A DNA stretch of 64,000 nucleotides from Chryseobacterium carnipullorum (lineage in GTDB: Bacteria > Bacteroidota > Bacteroidia > Flavobacteriales > Weeksellaceae): NCBI RefSeq assembly GCF_900142785.1, contig NZ_FRCD01000008.1, positions 124,001 through 188,000 on the forward strand, written 5' to 3'. The position numbers and the translations under genes are program-made. A model generated the notes under the pieces. It was not told the origin of the DNA and made no database searches. It worked only from the letters and a program-made list of their open reading frames with translations. Below are positions 35,871-45,445 of the stretch, piece after piece; position 1 is the first letter of the stretch, and every line of letters starts with the position of its first letter.

Positions 35871-37565
35871 ATGAATACAGAAATTTTAGGCGTTATTGCC
35901 ATGTTTGTCATTACATTAGTCATTGGAATATTTCTGGGGAAATACATCGCTAATGTGTACGGGTACAAAAAGACCTTTTTAGATCCTGTTTTTGAACCTG
36001 TTGAAAAATTAATTTATAAAATATCGGGGATCAATCCAAACCGTCAGATGACCTGGAAGCAGAATATGTATGCCATGCTGACGATCAACCTGGTTTGGTT
36101 CGTGATAGGATTCCTGATTCTGATGACTCAGTCCTGGCTTCCCTTAAATCCTGACGGAAACCCGAATATGTCACCTGATCTCGCCTTTAATACGGCTATT
36201 TCCTTCTTGGTGAACTGTAACCTTCAGCATTATTCAGGAGAAACAGGGGTGAGTTATTTAAGTCAGCTTTATCTGATGTTCCTGCAGTTTGTGACCGCAG
36301 CTACCGGAATGGCCGCCATGGCTGTTCTTTTCAAAGCATTTAAAGATAAAACGACTACAGAACTAGGAAATTTCTATGATTTCTTTACCAAATCTGTGAT
36401 CAGAATACTGGTTCCGATCAGTATCCTTGTTGCTTTGATTCTTTCTGCTAATGGAAGTCCGATGACTTTCGAAGGCAAAGATCATATCACAACGCTGGAA
36501 GGACAGAAAATTGATGTTTCAAGAGGTCCTGTAGCGGCTTTTGTGGCAATCAAGCATTTAGGAACCAATGGAGGAGGTTTCTTCGGAGCCAACTCGGCAC
36601 ACCCGCTTGAAAATCCGAACTATGTGACGAATATGACCGAGATGGTCACTCAGATGATCATTCCGTTTGCATTGGTTTTTGCCTTAGGATTTTATCTGAA
36701 AAAGAGAAAGCTGTCATGGGTGATCTTTACCGTAATGACGGTTGGTTTCCTGGCACTTGCCGTCCCGAATATTGTCAATGAAACAAACGGGAATCCTCTT
36801 ATCACAGAAATGGGTACTGACAGCAGCCTTGGAGCTATGGAAGGTAAAGAAATCCGTTTCGGAAGTGCTTCTTCAGGATATTGGAGTATCGCAACGACGG
36901 TGATCTCAACAGGTTCCGTGAATTCGATGCATGACAGCACCATGCCGCTTTCAGGAATGAATGAGCTGCTGGCGATGATGATTAACTGTTTCTACGGAGG
37001 CTGCGGAGTAGGAGTCCTGAATTATTTCATTTTTATCATTCTCGCTGTATTCATCAGTGGTCTGATGGTGGGAAGGACACCGGAATTCATGGGTAAGAAG
37101 ATCGAAGCCAAAGAAATGAAGATCGCAATGATCGTCGCTCTTTTCCACCCGTTCTTAATCCTTGTAGGAACAGCGTTAACTGCCTATCTGCCGGAATTTG
37201 GAGCAAAGACATTGAATAACCCGGGTTTCCACGGATTCAGTGAAATGTTGTACGAGTTTACTTCTTCTTCTGCGAACAACGGTTCCGGATTTGAAGGACT
37301 TGGCGACAATACTCCCTGGTGGAATATTTCAACAGGAATTGTATTGCTGTTATCCAGATTTATTCCGATCATCGGACCTATAGCGATTGCCGGATTATTG
37401 GCACAGAAAAAATTCATCCCGGAAAGTTCAGGAACCCTGAAAACGGATACGGCCACTTTCGGTTTTATGACGCTTGCAGTGATCCTCCTTATAGCAGCTT
37501 TGTCTTTCTTCCCGGCGCTCACATTGGGACCTATCGCAGAACAGATCCAGTATTTCTCTAAATAA
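35871..37565 (+). CDS. kdpA: Potassium-transporting ATPase potassium-binding subunit KdpA
   Basis: The protein has 564 residues and about ten membrane spans. It carries the channel-like selectivity segments of KdpA, seen in FLVNCNLQHYSGETG, the LGTNGGGFFGANSAHPLENP loop, the NCFYGGCGVG loop and the SSANNGSGFEG loop. KdpA takes K+ from the periplasm and passes it to KdpB. It is preceded by kdpF and followed after 171 bp by kdpB; that gap holds a long inverted repeat. Confidence 0.95.
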   Translation: MNTEILGVIAMFVITLVIGIFLGKYIANVYGYKKTFLDPVFEPVEKLIYKISGINPNRQMTWKQNMYAMLTINLVWFVIGFLILMTQSWLPLNPDGNPNMSPDLAFNTAISFLVNCNLQHYSGETGVSYLSQLYLMFLQFVTAATGMAAMAVLFKAFKDKTTTELGNFYDFFTKSVIRILVPISILVALILSANGSPMTFEGKDHITTLEGQKIDVSRGPVAAFVAIKHLGTNGGGFFGANSAHPLENPNYVTNMTEMVTQMIIPFALVFALGFYLKKRKLSWVIFTVMTVGFLALAVPNIVNETNGNPLITEMGTDSSLGAMEGKEIRFGSASSGYWSIATTVISTGSVNSMHDSTMPLSGMNELLAMMINCFYGGCGVGVLNYFIFIILAVFISGLMVGRTPEFMGKKIEAKEMKIAMIVALFHPFLILVGTALTAYLPEFGAKTLNNPGFHGFSEMLYEFTSSSANNGSGFEGLGDNTPWWNISTGIVLLLSRFIPIIGPIAIAGLLAQKKFIPESSGTLKTDTATFGFMTLAVILLIAALSFFPALTLGPIAEQIQYFSK

Positions 37566-37580
37566 ATATTAAAAATTAAA

Positions 37581-37710
37581 ATCAATAGTCAACCATTAGG
37601 AAGATTGAAATGTAAGGGAATCAGTCTATAACTCATCGAAACGTTCACCTGAATATATTATCCATTTCCACTCCTTTTAGTTTTATTCTTTCTTAATGGT
37701 TACCATTGAT
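37581..37710. repeat. Long imperfect inverted repeat between kdpA and kdpB
   Basis: ATCAATAGTCAACCATTAGG (37581-37600) is nearly the reverse complement of TCTTAATGGTTACCATTGAT (37691-37710); the core AACCATTA/TAATGGTT is exact. Arms of about 24 nt enclose some 82 nt with no reading frame. It could be a mobile-element remnant (MITE-like) or an RNA structure that sets the kdpA:kdpB ratio. Confidence 0.5.
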
Positions 37711-37736
37711 TACAATTATATAACTCTTTCAAAAAA

Positions 37737-39776
37737 ATGAAAAATCAATCACAGACATTGTTTCAAAAAGATTTGGTGAACGAAGCGATTAAACAGTCCT
37801 TCGTCAAACTGAATCCGAAAATCATGTTTAAAAATCCCGTGATGTTCCTGGTGGAAGTCGGAACAGTGGTGATGTTTATCGTAAGTCTTTTCAGCCTTAC
37901 GGGGGACAAATCACAGGGGAGTTTTGCTTATAACTTTACCGTATTCATTATTTTATTTTTTACGGTTCTTTTCGCCAACTTTGCTGAAGCTATTGCTGAA
38001 GCAAGAGGAAAGGCGCAGGCGGATACCCTCAGAAAAACCCGTGAAGAAACTCCCGCCAAAGTAGTGGTGGACAACAAACCCGGATTTCAGGTAGAAACCG
38101 TTCTGAGAATGTCTGCCGAAATGAAACTGGGTGATATTTTCCTTTGCGAAACCGGTGATCAGATTCCTATGGACGGAGAGATCATTGAAGGACTCGCTAC
38201 CATTGATGAATCAGCAATCACAGGAGAAAGTGCCCCTGTGATCCGTGAATCCGGAGGCGATAAAAGCTCTGTAACAGGCGGAACAAAAGTACTTTCCGAC
38301 AGAATAAAAGTGAAAGTAACCACTAAACCCGGAGAATCTTTCTTAGATAAAATGATTGCCCTTGTAGAAGGAGCGTCAAGACAGAAAACACCTAACGAAA
38401 TCGCATTAACTATACTTTTGGCAGGATTTACCCTGACGTTTATTATCGTAACACTCACTTTAAAACCTTTTGCAGACTACGCGCAGACTCCCATTACTAT
38501 TGCGGCATTTATCTCACTTTTCGTTTGTTTGATTCCCACAACCATTGGAGGTCTGCTTTCTGCAATCGGGATTGCCGGAATGGACAGAGCCTTGAGAGCG
38601 AACGTCATTACCAAAAGTGGTAAAGCGGTAGAAACAGCCGGAGATATTGATGTACTGCTTCTGGATAAAACAGGAACCATTACCATCGGAAATCGTAAAG
38701 CAACAGAATTTCACCCGGCAGACGGAATCAGATTACCGGATTTTATTAAAGCATCTGCCTTAAGTTCAGTAGCAGATGAAACGCCGGAAGGAAAATCCAT
38801 TATAGAATTAAGCCAGCTGAAATCAGAAGACCTTCTTGTTCCCAACCCGGTCTATATTGATTTCTCAGCAGAAACCAGAACCTCAGGAATCGATTTTGAA
38901 GACACAAGGATCAGAAAAGGAGCGTATGACACCATAAAAAAACTGACTGAAAAAGCCGGGAATATCTTCCCGAAAGAAACCCAGGATGCCGTTACCAAAA
39001 TTTCTGAAAACGGAGGAACCCCTCTTGTTGTAAGCGTTAATGAAAAAGTCTGGGGGGTTATCGAACTTCAGGACATCATTAAAACAGGAATCCAGGAACG
39101 TTTCCAGAGACTGAGAAAAATGGGGGTAAAAACGGTAATGGTAACCGGAGATAATCCTCTGACTGCAAAATTCATTGCTGAAAAAGCAGGCGTAGATGAT
39201 TTTATTGCCGAAGCCAAGCCCGAAGACAAAATGAATTACATCAAAAAAGAACAGCAGGAAGGAAAGCTGGTGGCGATGATGGGGGACGGAACGAATGATG
39301 CTCCGGCACTGGCTCAGGCCGATGTGGGAGTAGCAATGAACAGCGGAACACAGGCGGCAAAAGAAGCTGGTAACATGGTAGATCTTGACAATGACCCTAC
39401 GAAACTAATCGAGATCGTAGAGATTGGAAAACAGCTGCTGATGACCCGTGGAACGCTGACAACTTTCAGTATTGCGAATGATGTTGCGAAATATTTTGCC
39501 ATTATTCCGGCATTGTTTATCACCTTCATTCCTTCACTTCAAAAGTTGAATATTATGAACCTTCACAGCCCGGAGACAGCTATCTTATCAGCCGTTATTT
39601 TCAATGCCGTGATTATTCCTTTCCTTATTCCATTAGCGTTAAAAGGAGTTGCCTATAAACCGATTGGTGCCAGTGCGCTCTTAAGAAGAAACCTTTTAAT
39701 CTATGGTTTGGGTGGTGTTATTGTTCCGTTTATCGGGATCAAAATCATCGATTTAGTGATCAGTTTATTCTATTAA
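37737..39776 (+). CDS. kdpB: Potassium-transporting P-type ATPase subunit KdpB
   Basis: The protein has 679 residues. The phosphorylated Asp310 sits in DKTGTIT, the actuator loop shows AITGESAPV, and the hinge shows [18 protein letters not shown]. Seven membrane spans are expected. KdpB hydrolyses ATP to drive K+ through KdpA at very low external K+. It lies 10 bp before kdpC, so the two are cotranscribed. Confidence 0.96.
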   Translation: MKNQSQTLFQKDLVNEAIKQSFVKLNPKIMFKNPVMFLVEVGTVVMFIVSLFSLTGDKSQGSFAYNFTVFIILFFTVLFANFAEAIAEARGKAQADTLRKTREETPAKVVVDNKPGFQVETVLRMSAEMKLGDIFLCETGDQIPMDGEIIEGLATIDESAITGESAPVIRESGGDKSSVTGGTKVLSDRIKVKVTTKPGESFLDKMIALVEGASRQKTPNEIALTILLAGFTLTFIIVTLTLKPFADYAQTPITIAAFISLFVCLIPTTIGGLLSAIGIAGMDRALRANVITKSGKAVETAGDIDVLLLDKTGTITIGNRKATEFHPADGIRLPDFIKASALSSVADETPEGKSIIELSQLKSEDLLVPNPVYIDFSAETRTSGIDFEDTRIRKGAYDTIKKLTEKAGNIFPKETQDAVTKISENGGTPLVVSVNEKVWGVIELQDIIKTGIQERFQRLRKMGVKTVMVTGDNPLTAKFIAEKAGVDDFIAEAKPEDKMNYIKKEQQEGKLVAMMGDGTNDAPALAQADVGVAMNSGTQAAKEAGNMVDLDNDPTKLIEIVEIGKQLLMTRGTLTTFSIANDVAKYFAIIPALFITFIPSLQKLNIMNLHSPETAILSAVIFNAVIIPFLIPLALKGVAYKPIGASALLRRNLLIYGLGGVIVPFIGIKIIDLVISLFY

Positions 39777-39786
39777 AATTAAAAAA

Positions 39787-40344
39787 ATGAAAAATCATAT
39801 TGTTGCAGCATTCAGACTGACTTTTGTAATGCTGGCTATTGTAGGAATTTATTTGCTTATCGTATACGGAGGATCAAAAGTATTGCCTACAAAAGGAAAT
39901 GCAGAAATCATTACGCAAAACGGACAGAAGTTTTATGCGAATATCGGACAGGAATTTAAATCAGAAAAATATTTCCACGGACGTCCTTCATCTGTTAATT
40001 ACAATGCGGCAGGAAGCGGCGGAAGCAATAAAGGTCCAAGCAATAAAGAATACCTGGAAACTGTACAGAAAAGAATAGATACTTTAAAAATGGAACATCC
40101 GGGAATGGCAAATACAAAAGTTCCTGTAGAACTGGTAACGGCCAGTGGTAGTGGTCTTGACCCTGACATTTCTGAAGAAGGCGCTTTGTATCAGGTGAAG
40201 AAAATTGCTGAAGTACGGAATATTTCCGAAGAAAAAGTAAGAGATTTAGTGAAAAACCAAACAGAAAAACCGTTTTTAGGACTTCTAGGTCCGTCAAAAA
40301 TAAATGTACTGAAGCTTAATATCGCTTTAGACCAATTAAAATAA
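39787..40344 (+). CDS. kdpC: Potassium-transporting ATPase subunit KdpC
   Basis: The protein has 185 residues. One N-terminal membrane span (about 9-30) is followed by a periplasmic domain with the signatures YFHGRPSSVNYNAAGSGGSN, VTASGSGLDPDISEEGALYQ and a VNVLKLNIAL-like end. KdpC is the small subunit that supports ATP use by KdpB. It ends 13 bp before the outer-membrane protein gene. Confidence 0.95.
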   Translation: MKNHIVAAFRLTFVMLAIVGIYLLIVYGGSKVLPTKGNAEIITQNGQKFYANIGQEFKSEKYFHGRPSSVNYNAAGSGGSNKGPSNKEYLETVQKRIDTLKMEHPGMANTKVPVELVTASGSGLDPDISEEGALYQVKKIAEVRNISEEKVRDLVKNQTEKPFLGLLGPSKINVLKLNIALDQLK

Positions 40345-40357
40345 TCTAAACATCATC

Positions 40358-41446
40358 GTGAAAAAATATATCATTACAAGTGCAGTATTATTCGGAATTT
40401 TTTTACCGAAAGCACAATCATCTGATTCATTAAAAACAGAAGGGAAAGTGACATTTTCTGCCTATGCAGAACTTTTTTATACTTATGATCTTAATGAACC
40501 TGCCAATCACCTTCGTCAGAATTTTTTGTACTCCTACAACCGACATAATGAGCTTAATCTTAATTTAGGATTAATCAAGACCAATTATCAAAGTGAGAAC
40601 CTTCGTGCCAATGTGGCTTTAATGGCAGGAACTTACGCACAGGATAATATGGCTGCAGAACAGGATGCATTACGATATGTCAATGAAGCAAACGTGGGAA
40701 TCAAAATTTCAAAGACCAAAAACTTATGGATCGATGCGGGAATTATGCCTTCCCACATCGGTTGGGAAAGCGCTATTGGAAAAGACAATATCAACCTGAC
40801 AAGAAGTTTTGCTGCTGAAAATTCACCTTATTTTGAAACCGGAGCAAAAGTTTCTTACACCTCTGACAGCGGAAAATGGTTTTTAAGCGGATTGGTACTG
40901 AATGGCTGGCAACGTATCGCAAAGCCGGAAGGAAACCAAACCATTTCTTTCGGACATCAGATAACCTACAAACCCACTGAAAAGATTACGCTTAACAGCA
41001 GTTCATTTATCGGAAACGACAAATCAAAAGAGGAAAAAAGAATGCGCTACTTTCATGATCTCTACGGAAGTTTTCAGTTGACAGATCAATTCTCAGCCTT
41101 GCTGGGATTTGATATCGGGGCAGAGCAGAAAACAAAAGGAAGCAGCAGCTACAATATCTGGTATACTCCCAATGTATTAATGAAATACCAGCTTGACAAC
41201 AAATGGGCTCTGGCAGGAAGGTTCGAATATTATAATGATAAAAACGGGGTCATCATCAGCACCAAAACTCCCAATGGCTTCCAGACCTTCGGGTATTCCC
41301 TGAATGTAGATTATGCGATTTTGAAGAACGTGGTCTTCCGTACAGAAGCCAGAGGATTTACCTCGAAAGATGCCATTTTCGTGAAAAATGATGAGATGAA
41401 ACAAGGTAATTTCTTTATTACAACAAGTTTGGCAGCCTGGTTTTAG
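40358..41446 (+). CDS. Outer-membrane beta-barrel protein (porin-like) of the kdp operon
   Basis: The protein has 362 residues from a GTG at 40,358, since the reading gives a clean signal peptide (MKKYIITSAVLFGIFLPKAQS). The mature protein shows alternating strands, an NxxLNLGLI strand and a C-terminal aromatic residue (TTSLAAWF), typical of outer-membrane barrels. Located 13 bp after kdpC, it probably lets K+ or other ions into the periplasm for Kdp, an association I infer from operon structure. The family resembles Bacteroidota porins of the kdp neighbourhood. Confidence 0.75.
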   Translation: MKKYIITSAVLFGIFLPKAQSSDSLKTEGKVTFSAYAELFYTYDLNEPANHLRQNFLYSYNRHNELNLNLGLIKTNYQSENLRANVALMAGTYAQDNMAAEQDALRYVNEANVGIKISKTKNLWIDAGIMPSHIGWESAIGKDNINLTRSFAAENSPYFETGAKVSYTSDSGKWFLSGLVLNGWQRIAKPEGNQTISFGHQITYKPTEKITLNSSSFIGNDKSKEEKRMRYFHDLYGSFQLTDQFSALLGFDIGAEQKTKGSSSYNIWYTPNVLMKYQLDNKWALAGRFEYYNDKNGVIISTKTPNGFQTFGYSLNVDYAILKNVVFRTEARGFTSKDAIFVKNDEMKQGNFFITTSLAAWF

Positions 41447-41607
41447 GAAGTGAAAAGTGAATAATGAAAAATAATTAACCACAAAAAGCACAAAAGCTTT
41501 TAACACTTAAGCTATTTGAAGTTTAAATGCTTTGAGAAAAGAAGTTCACATAAGTTCTCAAAAACCGAGGATTTTTATTCTGATGGAAATAATTATTAAG
41601 CCGACAA

Positions 41608-41665
41608 AAATTCCCCTCCCGTGGAGGGGTGTCGAAAATTCAAAGAATTTTTGACGGGGTGGTTC
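41608..41665 (+). repeat. Dispersed intergenic REP-like element, copy A
   Basis: The element opens with the hairpin CCCCTCCCGTGGAGGGG and continues to the tail TTGACGGGGTGG. A close copy lies inverted at 56,772-56,828. Between the porin and kdpD-like genes (41,447-41,782) there is otherwise nothing I can name. Confidence 0.65.
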
Positions 41666-41782
41666 AAGGTGGTTCAAAAAAAAACTATTCAAAATAATCG
41701 TAACTTACTTATATAGTCTAAACCGGTGGAAAATAAACCTTTTGTGCCTTTTGTATTAAAAAAAATAAAGCAAAAAAAATCA

Positions 41783-42892
41783 ATGTCATCAGCAAAACAT
41801 TTTTTAGAATTGATCCAGAAATCCCGGAAAGGAAAATTCAAGATCTATATCGGGATGAGTGCAGGCGTCGGGAAGACCTTCCGGATGCTTCAGGAGGCAC
41901 AATCCCTTCTGCGTAACGGCATTGATGTGAAGATCGGGTATATAGAGACCCACGACCGGGAAGAAACCGTTGCCCTTACCGATGGAATTCCGGAAATTCC
42001 CAGAAGATCAGTATTCTATAAAGGTAAAAATCTTGAAGAAATGGATCTTCAGACCATTATCAATGAACATCCGGAGGTCGTTCTTGTGGATGAATTGGCC
42101 CATACGAATGTAGAAGGTTCAAAAAATAAAAAAAGATGGCAGGATGTGCTGGAGATCCTTGATAACGGAATCAATGTCATCAGTGCCATGAACATCCAGC
42201 ATATTGAAAGCCTGAATGAAGAAGTCAAGAATATAACGGGAATAGAAGTGGCTGAACGTGTTCCTGATAAGATCTTGAGCCTTGCTGATGAGGTAGTCAA
42301 TATAGACCTTACTGCCGATGAACTGCTGACCCGTCTGAAAGAAGGAAAGATTTATAAAAAAGAAAAGATACAAACCGCATTAACGAATTTCTTTCAAAGC
42401 GGACATATTCTGCAACTCCGGGAACTTGCTTTAAAAGAAGTCGCTGCGCACGTCGAAAGAAAGGTTGAAACCGAAATTAAAACGGAGAATTTTAAACCCA
42501 TAAAATTTCTTGCTTGTATCAGCAGTAATGAAAAAATTGCTAAAAATATCATCAGAAAAACAGCCCGTCTGGCGAGTTACTACAACAGTCAGTGGACCGT
42601 GCTGTATATTCAGAAGCCATCAGAAAATCCTGAAAAAATTGCCCTCGATAAACAGCGGTATTTGATTAATAATTTTAATTTAGCACAGGAATTGGGGGCG
42701 AAAGTGGTGCGGGTAAAAGAAAGCAGTGTCCACAAAGGAATTCTGGAGTATGTGATCGCCCATAATATCACGACGGTATGTATCGGAAAACCCCACGCTG
42801 AGCTCTGGCAGCGTCTTTCCGGCTATAGCTGGATTTATACGTTGATGAACAGGCTCAATGAAAAGCAGATAGATATTATTATTTTATCTTAG
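41783..42892 (+). CDS. kdpD: KdpD-type sensor half without kinase (KdpD and USP domains)
   Basis: The protein has 369 residues from the ATG at 41,783 (MSSAKHFLEL). A GTG at 41,726 would add 19 residues from what looks like non-coding sequence. The KdpD N-terminal domain (about 10-220) has Walker A GMSAGVGKT, the YIETHDREET motif and VLVDELAHTN. A universal-stress-protein-like domain follows (about 230-369). The four membrane spans, GAF and kinase of full KdpD are absent; these functions may come from the next gene, which begins 5 bp later. This split form is found in Bacteroidota. Confidence 0.85.
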   Translation: MSSAKHFLELIQKSRKGKFKIYIGMSAGVGKTFRMLQEAQSLLRNGIDVKIGYIETHDREETVALTDGIPEIPRRSVFYKGKNLEEMDLQTIINEHPEVVLVDELAHTNVEGSKNKKRWQDVLEILDNGINVISAMNIQHIESLNEEVKNITGIEVAERVPDKILSLADEVVNIDLTADELLTRLKEGKIYKKEKIQTALTNFFQSGHILQLRELALKEVAAHVERKVETEIKTENFKPIKFLACISSNEKIAKNIIRKTARLASYYNSQWTVLYIQKPSENPEKIALDKQRYLINNFNLAQELGAKVVRVKESSVHKGILEYVIAHNITTVCIGKPHAELWQRLSGYSWIYTLMNRLNEKQIDIIILS

Positions 42893-42897
42893 AAGTA

Positions 42898-44613
42898 ATG
42901 AAACTTAAAACAAAACTCACCTTAGGCGTAGGTCTTTTATTTTTACTGATCGTTCTCATGTCAGTGATCGGATCCGTCTATATCAATAAACTAAAATCCG
43001 ATACGGAGAAGATCCTTACTGCTAATTACAACAGTCTGGAATTTTCCAAAAATATGCTTCTTGCCCTTGATAAAATAAGCACGGACAGCGCTATTGCCGT
43101 GAATGATTTTCAGAAAAATAACAAGCTGCAGGAGAAAAACCTTACTGAATTTGGTGAAAAGGAAGCCACTCAAAGTCTGAATCTTCATTTCAACAGTTAT
43201 CTGAAGCAACCTTCTCTGGAAAAGGAAAAGCTGATCCGTGAAGACCTCGCAAAAATCATGTCCCTGAATATGAAAGGGATTGAAAGAAAAAGTGATATAG
43301 CCATCATTACCGCTGAAAATGCCACTTTCTGGATCGTAAGTTTGGGAACGGTTTGTTTTCTGATTGCCTTTATTCTGCTGTTTAATCTTCCCCAGACGAT
43401 CGCGGAACCTATCAACCAGCTGACATTCGGTATCCGGCAGATCGCCGCTAAAAATTATAATGAAAGGGTACATTTCAAAGGCAGTGAAGAATTCAACAGT
43501 CTTGCGGATTCTTTCAATACCATGGCGGAAAAGCTCCAGGAGTACGAAAGCAGCAGCCTTTCTAAACAATTGATGGATAAAAAACGAATTGAAACGCTGG
43601 TGAATAATATGCATGATGCAGTGATCGGTCTGGATGAAAATCACTTCATCTACATGATCAATGATGAAGCCCTAAAAATAACCAACCTGCATAAAGAGGA
43701 AATCATCGGGAAAACAGCTCATGAAGTAGCGATCAATAATGATCTGTTGCGGGAGCTTCTTAAAAATATTGACCATCCGGTAAAAGAGCCGATCAAGATC
43801 GTTCGTGACAATAAAGAAAACTATTTTGAACAGGATATTATTCCCATCAATATTGTAAAAACAGGAGAAAAAGAGACCAAATACATCGGAAAGGTCATTC
43901 TTCTCAGAAACATTACCCCTTTTAAAGAACTTGATTTTGCTAAAACCAATTTCATCGCGACCATTTCGCATGAGCTCAAAACACCAATATCTGCCATAAA
44001 AATGGGGGTGCAATTACTCGGAAATCAGAAATTCGGAGCACTGAATGAGCAGCAGCAAGAACTGCTGAAAAGCATCAATGATGACGGACAAAGACTGCTC
44101 AATATCACCGGAGAATTGTTGAATCTTTCACAGGTTGAAACCGGAAATATCCGCCTTACCGTTGAGAAATGTTCTCCAAAAGAAGTAGTACAGGCTGCCG
44201 TGAAGAACGTAGAAAAACTAGCGGAGCAGAAAAACGTTTTGATCAATACTGAATATCTTGCAGGCGATCATGATTTCGTGACTGCCGATTTTGACAAAAC
44301 AGTCTGGGTGATGAATAATTTCCTGACCAATGCCGTAAAACATTCTTTTCAGGATGAAAATATTGATATCAAAGTAGAAAAGGTGGATTCAATGATCCAA
44401 TTCAGCATTACCGATACCGGAAGCGGAATTGATGAAAAATATCACCGTCAGATCTTCGATCGTTATTTTCAGGTTCCCGGAGAGCACCAGAACGGAACAG
44501 GACTGGGATTGGCTATTTCCAAAAATTTTATCGAAAAGCAAAATGGCGAGATAGGAGTGAAGAGTTCTCCGAATCAGGGAAGTACTTTTTATTTCAGGCT
44601 GCCGATTGTTTAA
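42898..44613 (+). CDS. HAMP-PAS sensor histidine kinase, partner of the split KdpD
   Basis: The protein has 571 residues: two membrane spans (about 7-27 and 142-164) bracket a periplasmic helical sensor, then HAMP (about 166-220), PAS (about 232-345), a dimerisation domain with phospho-His358 (ISHELKTP) and an ATPase domain with N-box NNFLTNAVKHS, DTGSGI and GTGLGLAIS. It is 5 bp from the kdpD-like gene, so they should be made together. It probably receives the KdpD signal and phosphorylates the NtrC-type regulator encoded before kdpF. The kinase call is firm; the pairing is inferred from position. Confidence 0.88.
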   Translation: MKLKTKLTLGVGLLFLLIVLMSVIGSVYINKLKSDTEKILTANYNSLEFSKNMLLALDKISTDSAIAVNDFQKNNKLQEKNLTEFGEKEATQSLNLHFNSYLKQPSLEKEKLIREDLAKIMSLNMKGIERKSDIAIITAENATFWIVSLGTVCFLIAFILLFNLPQTIAEPINQLTFGIRQIAAKNYNERVHFKGSEEFNSLADSFNTMAEKLQEYESSSLSKQLMDKKRIETLVNNMHDAVIGLDENHFIYMINDEALKITNLHKEEIIGKTAHEVAINNDLLRELLKNIDHPVKEPIKIVRDNKENYFEQDIIPINIVKTGEKETKYIGKVILLRNITPFKELDFAKTNFIATISHELKTPISAIKMGVQLLGNQKFGALNEQQQELLKSINDDGQRLLNITGELLNLSQVETGNIRLTVEKCSPKEVVQAAVKNVEKLAEQKNVLINTEYLAGDHDFVTADFDKTVWVMNNFLTNAVKHSFQDENIDIKVEKVDSMIQFSITDTGSGIDEKYHRQIFDRYFQVPGEHQNGTGLGLAISKNFIEKQNGEIGVKSSPNQGSTFYFRLPIV

Positions 44614-44635
44614 ACAGATTTTAAATAAAATTTTT

Positions 44636-44643
44636 TAAATTTG
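44636..44643 (+). promoter_or_regulatory. -7 element of the antitoxin-like gene
   Basis: TAAATTTG stands 17 bp before the ATG at 44,661, suggesting a transcript separate from the kdp locus. Confidence 0.5.
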
Positions 44644-44660
44644 AATGAAAATCACACAAG

Positions 44661-44897
44661 ATGAATACATCAGGTCCAAAAGCTGATTTGATTAACAGAA
44701 TCAGTCAGTTAAAAGAAAAGAAAATTATGGAGGAGATTCAAAAACTGTTAGATTTTGAATTAAATGAAAACGAATACGTTCTTACTAAACCTCAAAAAAA
44801 CAGAATTGCTGAGGCACAGGTAGAATACAAAAACTCAGCCTGTCTTACAGAGGATAAAGCCAATCAGGATATTGAAGGATGGTTGGGAGAAAAATAA
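44661..44897 (+). CDS. Antitoxin-like small protein
   Basis: The protein has 78 residues, helical and charged. The N-terminal half (LINRISQLKEKKIMEEIQKLL) and the C-terminal AEAQVEYKNSACLTEDKANQDIEGWLGEK follow the pattern of Bacteroidota antitoxins that normally precede a RelE/ParE-type toxin gene, including the late LTEDKA...WL block. The expected toxin is absent: the next frame encodes a membrane-anchored protein unrelated to RelE. It is therefore an orphan or decayed pair member. Confidence 0.6.
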   Translation: MNTSGPKADLINRISQLKEKKIMEEIQKLLDFELNENEYVLTKPQKNRIAEAQVEYKNSACLTEDKANQDIEGWLGEK

Positions 44898-44930
44898 CCC
44901 AAAAGACATTAATTTAATAGCTATCAATGT

Positions 44931-45406
44931 TTGATCATATCTTTGATTTACTTCCTTCTCATCTGTTTTGCATCAGCATTTCTACAAGCGATATTTTTTT
45001 ATTTTCAGAATAAAAAAATAATAACGAAATACAAACAGCCTGATTCCAGGGAATTAAAAAAAATTAGAGGAAAGATTGTTACAGAAAAGGGGCTTTTAAG
45101 AAAAAATATCCGTTGGTGTAGCTTTGAGATTCTTCTGAATCCAAACTCTGTTTTTTTATTTCCGTCCGACTTCTATTTTATTTCAAGCCGTTTCATTAAT
45201 CTTACTTTTAATTCCGATAAGAAAAATACGAAAAGTCCTACTGTATTAAGAGCATTTAGTTTTAGTAGAGGTACACTGATCTTGGTATCGTATCCTGATT
45301 TTTGGTTAATGGGAAACGGACCATCTACTTGCAGAATCTTACTCCAGAACAGATTATGCTTTTTCAGGAAGCTTTAAAGAATAGAATGCCTTCTGCTCTT
45401 CATTAG
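44931..45406 (+). pseudogene. Frameshifted membrane-anchored protein gene
   Basis: A TTG at 44,931 begins a frame with a membrane span (LIYFLLICFASAFLQAIFFY) and a soluble part to about GTLILVSYPDFWLM. The frame then ends in an unlikely tail, while a different frame, from about 45,310 to the TAG at 45,404, gives the protein-like YLQNLTPEQIMLFQEALKNR. A single indel near 45,290-45,320 would join them into about 158 residues. The lack of an ATG supports a damaged gene, although a sequencing error is possible. Confidence 0.5.
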
Positions 45407-45445
45407 CAAAATTCTTTTACATTTACAAAAAAGTAAAACCATTCC

